NCBI GenBank assembly: GCA_028701715.1
Contig: JAQVQF010000071.1
Coordinates: 1 to 10,058 of the forward strand
Direction of reading: 5' to 3'
Source of the DNA: Eubacteriales bacterium
GTDB taxonomy: Bacteria > Bacillota > Clostridia > Oscillospirales > CAG-382
Length of the DNA: 10,058 bases
Shown: positions 1-4,725 of the stretch, in pieces
Layout of the letters: each line of letters begins with the position of its first letter
How positions within the stretch are numbered: the stretch's first letter is position 1
Notes under the pieces: model-generated
Seen by the model: the letters and a program-made list of their open reading frames with translations, nothing else
Databases searched by the model: none
What the model was told of the DNA's origin: nothing
Made by a program: the position numbers and the translations under genes

Positions 1-947
1 ATATGCTCGTTGTCGTTTTCGTCGTAACTCGAATAGAAAATATAATTTTCCGTTGAAAAATAATACTGACCGTTCCTTATATTGCCTAAATCCGACGAAT
101 TAACACCGGCGGAAACAACGGCGGAATCGATTCGGCTTTGGGTATCCTCAGACCTGTCCTCTTCGGACACGTCTTCCTCGGACTGTGTCGCGGCGGGATC
201 GCTTTTAATGAATTTCACCGCCAAAAATATCGCAATCGCCAAAAGCGCAATCAAGAGGATAAACACCAATGCTTTTTTCTTAAACGAGGATTTTTGTTTA
301 AACTGCGCGCCTTCTCCTTGCGCGTTATTATTAACATTTACGGTTATCGGCGGGTTTTCATTGCGGAAAACGGGCACCGCTCCCGCGGGTATATCTGTAT
401 TCGATTGTGACTTTTTTTCTTTTTGCAAATCCGCGCCGCAGGATATGCAAAACCTTTTACCTTCCTCATTTTTGGCTCCGCAATACAAGCAATAAAGTGT
501 TTTGGCGTTTACTCCGTCGGTTGAATTATCCTTCCCCGGCATCGGGGGCAAGGAATCGGGCAGGTAATCGGCAAATCTTTTGTCATATGTTTTTTCAAAC
601 AAAAGCCCGACCGAACCCGCTATTGCCGCTATGGAATCCAGTATTGAACCGATAGTCATTACGACACCGTTGTCTCTGCCCGTTTTTACGGCGGTGTGCG
701 CGAGGTCGGGCAATCTGTTAACACCGTTGCTTTCCGTTCTTGCTTCTTCGTAAGCATACACCGTCTTTTTATCGGTGTTTAGGAAAATCAATGCGAAATA
801 AAGAATATAGTCATCGTTGTCGCCGCCGCTTTGGTTTGTTTGCAATCGGACAGAAACCGCAATATCCGCTCCGACGCCAAGCTTATAGGGTAAATTCATT
901 TGTTCCAGCCAATCAGCGGTTTTTTTAATAAAATCATTGCCGTTCAT
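1..947 (-). CDS. Zinc-ribbon membrane protein, partial (3' end off the left edge)
   Basis: This frame is open for 315 codons from the ATG at 947 to the window edge, with no stop reached. The N-terminal ~140 residues form a soluble domain I do not recognise. A short zinc ribbon follows: Cys153-x2-Cys156 and Cys167-x2-Cys170 (CLYCG ... FCISCG), of the kind found near the ends or middle of many Firmicute membrane proteins. A Lys-rich patch (223-225) precedes one hydrophobic segment at about 226-244 (ALVFILLIALLAIAIF...), then an acidic Ser/Glu/Asp linker (about 253-266) and the start of a further domain. By the positive-inside rule the zinc ribbon should be cytoplasmic and the C-terminal part extracytoplasmic. 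A GGGGGA sequence 6 nt before the ATG serves as a modest ribosome binding site, and a promoter lies at 995-1022. Function unknown; sensing or cell-envelope signalling is only a guess. Confidence 0.85.
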   Translation of the reverse strand, partial: MNGNDFIKKTADWLEQMNLPYKLGVGADIAVSVRLQTNQSGGDNDDYILYFALIFLNTDKKTVYAYEEARTESNGVNRLPDLAHTAVKTGRDNGVVMTIGSILDSIAAIAGSVGLLFEKTYDKRFADYLPDSLPPMPGKDNSTDGVNAKTLYCLYCGAKNEEGKRFCISCGADLQKEKKSQSNTDIPAGAVPVFRNENPPITVNVNNNAQGEGAQFKQKSSFKKKALVFILLIALLAIAIFLAVKFIKSDPAATQSEEDVSEEDRSEDTQSRIDSAVVSAGVNSSDLGNIRNGQYYFSTENYIFYSSYDENDNEH

Positions 948-994
948 AACAATCCCCCGTCTGAATAATGATGTACCTTACATAACGTGTTTTT

Positions 995-1022
995 ATTGTA
1001 ACATATTTTGTTAAAATGTAAA
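995..1022 (-). promoter_or_regulatory. Sigma-A type promoter for the zinc-ribbon gene
   Basis: On the minus strand, TTTACA (1022-1017) and TACAAT (1000-995) are separated by 16 nt. Transcription would start near 988, giving a leader of about 40 nt before the ATG at 947. This suggests the zinc-ribbon gene is transcribed on its own, although no GC-rich terminator separates it from the luxC-like gene upstream, so read-through is possible. Confidence 0.6.
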
Positions 1023-1062
1023 CATGTTTGTGAAATATTATTATAAAAGTTTTAAATCGGCG

Positions 1063-2355
1063 TTATTGTATGTTAACAATCCGCGTATATCTTCTCAAAG
1101 CATATTCGCCGTCATGCGCTTCCGCGCAGAAAACCGACGACATATCACCGGAACGCATAATACGGACTATTCCGCCGCCAGCCAGCAAATCGGTTAATTC
1201 GTCTCTTTTTTCCGCCTTACAGATTAACCCCGCTGTTTGAAGATAACCTTTTTTCTCCCTTAAAACGTTAAAAAGCTCGTTTTGCGGCAATCCCTTCACA
1301 AGACAATTCCCGAACATATCCGAAAGCTCAAGTTGCTTATTGTCACAAACCGTAAGACTGCAATGCTCCCCTCGGTAAACCGTATTGAAGCGCGGCGTTT
1401 CGCCGGCAAGAATATCCTCAAGCCTTTTGTTGTAATTACCGAGCGTTCTTTCCGCGACAGAGCCTATGCTGTCATATGGATACTTCAATGCCGCTTCTTC
1501 TAAAAAAGGAAGAAACTCTTTGCAGAATATATGCAGCTCATCAATATTATCGGTATCGATAAAAATTGTCTGACAGGAACTGCATAACAGCTGCTTTGTC
1601 GATATAATATGCTCCGCGAGTGCTGTCAGCTCCGCATTTTTATCCTCATAGCCCGATATATACGCGAATCCGAGCTTATGTCCCCATTCAATAAGCTTAC
1701 ATCCGGGCGGCGCGAACCGCCTTATTGCCGACACGGCAATATCACCGCCCCAAACGACAATGCCGTCGGAAATTTCAGCCATTCGTTTTATTGCGGGCAA
1801 ATCGTCGGAAGGAGTGTCGAACACATACACAAAGTCCGTTATTTCAGGTTCGATTTCAATAAGCTTCAATATTATTTTTACGGATAATCCGTTGTCAGCC
1901 TGAGGGAGCTTTAAAATGTTAACATTGCCCGTTAAAAGCCCTTCCGCGACGCTAAATGCGGGAAGTCCGTCAACGTTTCCTGCGGCTATATGAAGGAGGG
2001 TGCCGAGCGGCATAAGACGGCTTTTCAATTTTTTTTGTCCGTAAGGCGGATTGGTTGTTTGTATTTTAAAACAATCTTCGCCAAGCTCCGTTTTTATCTT
2101 ATATTCAATGTTTTCCCGTTTCAATGATATGACGAGTGTTTCAATGTGCTTTTCAACACCGTCAATGTCAAGCAGTTGAATTTCATTGTCAAATTCTCCT
2201 TCGGCAACGGCTTGACCAAGCCTGTCAATTGCGGCTATTACTTTATCAACAGACAGAGCTTTTGTCATGCGCGTTAGATTTATATCTGCTTCAAGCCTAT
2301 TGAGAATAATGTCTTGTTCTTTTGAATCATATATTATGCCCTTTGCAAGTATCAC
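1063..2355 (-). CDS. luxC: LuxC-family acyl reductase (fatty aldehyde-forming)
   Basis: The 430-residue product matches the LuxC acyl-CoA/acyl-protein reductase family, a branch of the aldehyde dehydrogenase superfamily, close to the usual ~480 residues. These enzymes use NADPH to reduce an activated fatty acyl group to the aldehyde. Visible family features are the PLGTLLHIAAGNV segment (116-128) followed by LPAFSVAEGLL and NILKLP (dinucleotide-binding region), VVWGGD (200-205), LIEWGHKLGFAYI (221-233), and QLLCSSCQ (255-262). Cys258 sits where the acyl-accepting nucleophile (Cys286 in Photobacterium LuxC) is expected; Cys261 is a second nearby Cys. The start is GTG, whose last three bases with the following A form the stop of the upstream luxE-like gene (GTGA, 4-nt overlap), so translation is probably coupled; the GGTGGAG just upstream is very close to the start. 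The gene symbol denotes family, not a role in light emission. Confidence 0.85.
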   Translation of the reverse strand: MILAKGIIYDSKEQDIILNRLEADINLTRMTKALSVDKVIAAIDRLGQAVAEGEFDNEIQLLDIDGVEKHIETLVISLKRENIEYKIKTELGEDCFKIQTTNPPYGQKKLKSRLMPLGTLLHIAAGNVDGLPAFSVAEGLLTGNVNILKLPQADNGLSVKIILKLIEIEPEITDFVYVFDTPSDDLPAIKRMAEISDGIVVWGGDIAVSAIRRFAPPGCKLIEWGHKLGFAYISGYEDKNAELTALAEHIISTKQLLCSSCQTIFIDTDNIDELHIFCKEFLPFLEEAALKYPYDSIGSVAERTLGNYNKRLEDILAGETPRFNTVYRGEHCSLTVCDNKQLELSDMFGNCLVKGLPQNELFNVLREKKGYLQTAGLICKAEKRDELTDLLAGGGIVRIMRSGDMSSVFCAEAHDGEYALRRYTRIVNIQ

Positions 2356-3473
2356 AGCTCCACCCCCGATAAAAACTCCGCCGCGCCCGCCGCGCAGGTT
2401 TTTATATCCTTTAGGCCTATACGCCCGATAATTTCAAGATACGGCGATTCTATTCCGCACCCGCATTCCCTGCCTTCATGCAATACTCCGAGATCGTCTG
2501 TCATCACGCTTAATATCGGCGTTGCTTTTACCATTGGCGTAATTAAATTAACCAGCCCCGTTTTTCCGTTTTCAACAGGCTTAAGCGTTTTAACGTCGCG
2601 GATTATAACTCTGCTGTACGCAGGTATATGGAAATGGTGATTTTTACAATCGCAGTATAATATTGGATGCTCAACGGCTCCGAAAAATTCAATTATATCA
2701 GATTCATCTATCGATAAAACCTTTTTTGCAAGGTCATAAAGAATTGTTTTTTCAACCTGTTCTGTATAAAACTGCTTCCAACCGCCACCAAGCATTATTT
2801 TTGAGCCCTTTTTAAGCTTAAAACGCATACCGCGTTCATCCATCATTTTTAATACAAAATAAGTATATGACGGGAATCCCATAAATCTTACCGGGAATTT
2901 TGAACGGCTATATTTCTCGATTGCGTTAATCACTCCCTCAAGGTCGGGAACATAGCTGCCTTTTGAATATTTTAAAGCGTATGTACGCCGTATCGCAGGT
3001 GCGAACAACGTTGCGCCGAACGCTGTTTTTGTAACGGCTGTCTTGTTATTTCTGTGAGGCTTATAACCGAATATAATATAATTTACGGGTATCGGCGAAA
3101 ATAAATTCCGCCGGTGTCCCGTCTTTAAAACCATTTTTAATCCGCATAACAATCCGCTTGCTTCAAAGCCTATATTGCTGAATTTTCCTTTCGTTCCGGA
3201 AGATGTCGCTTTTATAAGAATTTTATATGAGGGCATTGAAAAAATATTATGATTTTTAAAAAACAGCGTGGGGAGAAACGGAAGCTTTTCGATATCGTCA
3301 TAACAGTTAATACTGTCAGGATTAAAGCTCATACCATCCATTATCGTTTTATATTCGGCGCTGTGAGAATATTGATATTGACAATTTTCTTTAACCGCCA
3401 AATAAAACAATTCGTCCGTATTATGAGTGTCGAAAGGATTTTTTGTTTTAAACAATTTTTTACGGTATTTCAT
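2352..3473 (-). CDS. luxE: LuxE-family acyl-protein synthetase (long-chain fatty acid ligase)
   Basis: The 373-residue product matches the LuxE family in full length (LuxE is ~370). LuxE activates a fatty acid with ATP as acyl-AMP, takes the acyl group on a C-terminal Cys and passes it to LuxC. Adenylation-type features are visible: ATSSGTKGK (89-97, phosphate loop), FMGFPS (198-202 region), LGGGWK (228-233), FFGAVEHP (263-270, equivalent to the YGxTE motif), MTDDLG (324-329) and GRIG (350-353). Cys360 in KTCAAGAAEFL lies 13 residues from the C terminus, matching the acyl-carrying Cys364 known in Photobacterium LuxE. Cys pairs CDC (274, 276) and ECGC (336, 338) may bind a metal or be structural. 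The ATG has a good AAGGTGAT ribosome binding site 3 nt upstream. The gene is the first of a two-gene operon with the luxC-like gene; I could not assign a convincing -35/-10 pair. Confidence 0.85.
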   Translation of the reverse strand: MKYRKKLFKTKNPFDTHNTDELFYLAVKENCQYQYSHSAEYKTIMDGMSFNPDSINCYDDIEKLPFLPTLFFKNHNIFSMPSYKILIKATSSGTKGKFSNIGFEASGLLCGLKMVLKTGHRRNLFSPIPVNYIIFGYKPHRNNKTAVTKTAFGATLFAPAIRRTYALKYSKGSYVPDLEGVINAIEKYSRSKFPVRFMGFPSYTYFVLKMMDERGMRFKLKKGSKIMLGGGWKQFYTEQVEKTILYDLAKKVLSIDESDIIEFFGAVEHPILYCDCKNHHFHIPAYSRVIIRDVKTLKPVENGKTGLVNLITPMVKATPILSVMTDDLGVLHEGRECGCGIESPYLEIIGRIGLKDIKTCAAGAAEFLSGVEL

Positions 3474-3486
3474 TTTATCACCTTAT

Positions 3487-3622
3487 AACAGAGTTATTAT
3501 TAATATCGGAGCGACGTTGAAAACAATCTGCGGAAATAAAAAACAGAGCATACTTCCTTGTCGAATCCGTTATAATGGAAATACAGCAGACCATGAAACA
3601 GAGGACGCGAATATGCTCTGTT
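3487..3622. repeat. Recurring AACAGAG motif and 11-bp inverted repeat upstream of luxE
   Basis: AACAGAG occurs at 3487-3493, 3542-3548 and 3597-3603, exactly 55 bp apart each time, and once inverted (CTCTGTT) at 3616-3622. The second and the inverted copy extend to a perfect 11-bp inverted repeat, AACAGAGCATA at 3542-3552 and TATGCTCTGTT at 3612-3622, with 59 nt between. The first copy lies just before the luxE ribosome binding site. This could be an operator set for the luxE-luxC operon, a hairpin in its leader, or the ends of a tiny decayed element; no flanking target duplication is evident. Confidence 0.45.
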
Positions 3623-3726
3623 ATGATAATAACACATAACAATTTATATTAAAAGAAATAAATGTTAAAAATTGAATAAATAACCGTTTATTTTAAAATA
3701 TAACATATTTTATCATAATAAACAGC

Positions 3727-3892
3727 ATTGTCCCCGTAGCGGCATGGCAACGGGCAATATATAACTAATTATATGAACATAATAAGTGTATACGCCTTCG
3801 GCAAAACGGTTATCCTTATTCTGTTTTGTTTATAATCATACGAGCAGAATAAGAACATCCCCGGTAAAAATCAGATATCCTGTTGTTATAAT
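3727..3892 (+). other. Possible structured RNA region ahead of a terminator
   Basis: This AT-rich, gene-free stretch holds several GC-containing hairpins and ends in the terminator at 3893-3926. ATTG-CCCGT (3727-3737, 2-nt bulge) pairs with ACGGGCAAT (3750-3758); GCC-TTC-GGC forms a small hairpin near 3793-3801; and CTTATTCTG (3815-3823) pairs perfectly with CAGAATAAG (3845-3853). No open reading frame fits. A plus-strand small RNA of about 200 nt would explain the pattern, but I see no convincing promoter and it does not match 6S, tmRNA, SRP or RNase P signatures that I know. It may be neutral. Confidence 0.25.
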
Positions 3893-3926
3893 AAAAAAAA
3901 GCACTTGCGACGGCAAGTGTTTTTTT
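3893..3926. terminator. Bidirectional-looking intrinsic terminator
   Basis: An A-run (3893-3900) is followed by GCACTTGC (3901-3908), loop GACG, GCAAGTGT (3913-3920) and a T-run to 3926. Either strand gives a 7-bp GC-containing stem with a long U-tract. The outer pair is G-U on the plus strand and C-A on the minus strand, slightly favouring plus-strand use. No intact gene lies directly upstream on either strand, so what it terminates is open. Confidence 0.75.
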
Positions 3927-3945
3927 ATGTATAAGAACGATCAAA

Positions 3946-3986
3946 CGTCGTTTTTTTGAAGTAAAAAATTACTTTCGTCGTTTTTT
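3946..3986. repeat. CGTCGTTTTTT direct repeats flanking a small palindrome
   Basis: CGTCG followed by a T-run occurs at 3946-3957 and 3976-3986, a 30-bp period. Between them is AAGTAA-AAAA-TTACTT (3959-3974), a perfect 6-bp stem. The meaning is unknown; slipped duplication of a short segment is the simplest explanation. Confidence 0.4.
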
Positions 3987-4020
3987 CTTACTCGATAAAC
4001 CGGGATTTGGCGAGGTAAGA

Positions 4021-4152
4021 TTAAATTCCAAAGTGAATAACAAATTTGTTTTCTTTTTTCGCTTTCATCATTAAATATTTGAGTTCTTCAGTACCGGTAG
4101 CTCCATCAATCAATTCAATAAATATATTCATTAAATCAAGCGGTATTATGCC
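4021..4152 (-). pseudogene. Decayed ORF tail, unknown protein
   Basis: On the minus strand the frame ending in TAA at 4023-4021 reads like real coding sequence: GIIPLDLMNIFIELIDG then ATGTEELKYLMMKAKK and ENKFVIHFGI. An ATG at 4131 would give a 36-residue peptide, but it has no ribosome binding site. Going upstream, the same frame meets TAA at 4155-4153 and then continues LLAR before running into the hairpin array, so a CAA-to-TAA change in an older, longer gene fits. I read this as the C-terminal remnant of a lost gene, cut by the array. I do not recognise the family; a genuine small protein is the alternative. Confidence 0.35.
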
Positions 4153-4169
4153 TTAACGGGCAAGTAATG

Positions 4170-4333
4170 CTGTGCTTAGGCACAGTGATGTTTTGCGACG
4201 ATGCCGTAAAGCGATGTGATGTGCTCCACCACTCACGCCCGCAGGTATATCACTCGGCGAAGCCGAACATCATGCACAAAGTACACATCACGCACAAAGT
4301 GCACATCACGTTCCACGAAGTGGAACACATCAT
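4170..4333. repeat. Array of short triloop hairpins joined by a constant ACATCAY spacer
   Basis: From 4254 the plus strand alternates small palindromes with a nearly constant 7-mer: TCGGC-GAA-GCCGA (4254-4266), ACATCAT, GCAC-AAA-GTAC (4274-4284, one mismatch), ACATCAC, GCAC-AAA-GTGC (4292-4302), ACATCAC, GTTCCAC-GAA-GTGGAAC (4310-4326), ACATCAT (4327-4333). Stems differ in sequence while the spacer and the 3-nt purine loop stay fixed. To the left lies CTGTGC-TTAG-GCACAG (4170-4185) followed by TGATGT, and GATGTGATGTG (4213-4223), which is the spacer in opposite orientation. The array therefore has two halves facing each other and could fold as a larger structure. It resembles intergenic palindromic repeats of Clostridia; function unknown. 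Confidence 0.7.
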
Positions 4334-4335
4334 TC

Positions 4336-4375
4336 AAAAAAGTCCCTTTTGTCTTGCGACAAAAGAGACTTTTTT
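4336..4375 (-). terminator. Terminator of the tRNA-Arg transcript
   Basis: An 18-bp stem, arms 4336-4353 and 4358-4375, encloses a GCAA tetraloop on the minus strand and ends in a U-run. The one non-Watson-Crick pair (4345/4366) is G-U when read on the minus strand but C-A on the plus strand, so it is built for minus-strand RNA. It starts 2 nt after the encoded CCA of the tRNA. Confidence 0.85.
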
Positions 4376-4377
4376 AT

Positions 4378-4454
4378 TGGCACGCCATGGGGGATTCGAA
4401 CCCTCGACCTACTGGTTCGTAGCCAGGCACTCTATCCAGCTGAGCTAATGGCGC
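4378..4454 (-). tRNA. tRNA-Arg (anticodon ACG)
   Basis: A 77-nt cloverleaf can be drawn: acceptor GCGCCAT/ATGGCGT, D arm GCTC-AGCTGGATA-GAGT, anticodon loop CTACGAA (ACG, decoding CGN after deamination to inosine), T loop TTCGAAT, discriminator G and an encoded CCA. Three stem positions are imperfect: G1-U72 wobble, C27 opposite U43, and A50 opposite C64. These do not rule out function, and the gene retains an excellent promoter (4471-4499) and its own terminator, but the structure is weaker than in typical bacterial tRNA-Arg(ACG). The T-arm and anticodon-arm sequences are close to the E. coli tRNA-Arg(ACG). Confidence 0.92.
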
Positions 4455-4470
4455 ATTTCGTGCAAAATTT

Positions 4471-4499
4471 ATAATATCACAATAAAAGCATTTTGTCAA
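4471..4499 (-). promoter_or_regulatory. Promoter of tRNA-Arg
   Basis: TTGACA (4499-4494) and TATTAT (4476-4471) on the minus strand with a 17-nt spacer, ending 16 nt before the mature tRNA 5' end at 4454. A near-consensus strong promoter, as expected for a stable RNA. Confidence 0.85.
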
Positions 4500-4544
4500 G
4501 GGTTATAAGCTAAAATATAAACAGAGTAAATTAACTGAATTTTC

Positions 4545-4585
4545 AAGTGAATTCCAAGTAAATTCCCGAAGAAAAAGTAAATTCC
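4545..4585 (+). repeat. Three AAGTRAATTCC direct repeats upstream of the binding-protein promoter
   Basis: AAGTGAATTCC (4545-4555), AAGTAAATTCC (4556-4566) and AAGTAAATTCC (4575-4585): two head-to-tail copies and a third after 8 bp. A partial copy, GAGTAAATT, is at 4524-4532. They lie between the divergent tRNA and binding-protein promoters, about 57-97 bp before the latter's -35 box, a place where an activator might bind. Simple local duplication is the alternative. Confidence 0.5.
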
Positions 4586-4641
4586 ATGGTAAAAATTCAG
4601 GTTTCGTTTATATGAAATTCAATTTTCGCCTATATGCACTA

Positions 4642-4669
4642 TTGACAAAATTCAACTGTATGCTATAAT
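4642..4669 (+). promoter_or_regulatory. Sigma-A promoter of the binding protein-aldolase operon
   Basis: TTGACA (4642-4647) and TATAAT (4664-4669) are both exact consensus, with a 16-nt spacer. Transcription would begin near 4677, leaving a leader of about 50 nt before the ATG at 4726. This places the upstream in-frame ATG at 4681 almost at the RNA 5' end, arguing against its use. Confidence 0.85.
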
Positions 4670-4725
4670 TATACGGTAATATGTTAATACATAAATATTA
4701 TTTTATTTTCAGAAGGAGTGTTAAT

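Noticed and set aside
82..655. Plus-strand open frames (137, 90 and 82 residues)
   Set aside because: They lie antisense to the minus-strand zinc-ribbon gene, lack ribosome binding sites, and have no protein-like character; the minus frame has a clear zinc ribbon and membrane segment.
1023..1062. Terminator after the luxC-like gene
   Set aside because: The short region is AT-rich with no GC-containing stem followed by a T-run on the minus strand.
3542..3622. MITE-like mini element with 11-bp terminal inverted repeats
   Set aside because: No target-site duplication at the ends and no related transposase seen; reported only as an inverted repeat.
3727..3926. 6S RNA, SRP RNA, tmRNA or a known riboswitch
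   Set aside because: None of the conserved sequence features I know for these RNAs is visible; kept only as an unnamed structured candidate.
4254..4333. CRISPR array
   Set aside because: The constant part is only 7 nt, variable parts are palindromes of 11-17 nt, and there is no cas gene. The layout does not fit CRISPR.
4167..4448. Plus-strand frames of 93 and 68 residues with repeated HKVHITH-like sequence
   Set aside because: They run through the hairpin array, terminator and tRNA; the repetitive peptide is a product of the DNA repeats.
4378..4454. Attachment site of an integrated element at tRNA-Arg
   Set aside because: No second copy of the tRNA 3' end and no integrase is present in the window.
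4681..4725. Longer N terminus of the binding protein from ATG at 4681
   Set aside because: The ATG is about at the transcript 5' end and has no ribosome binding site; the lipoprotein signal starts at 4726.
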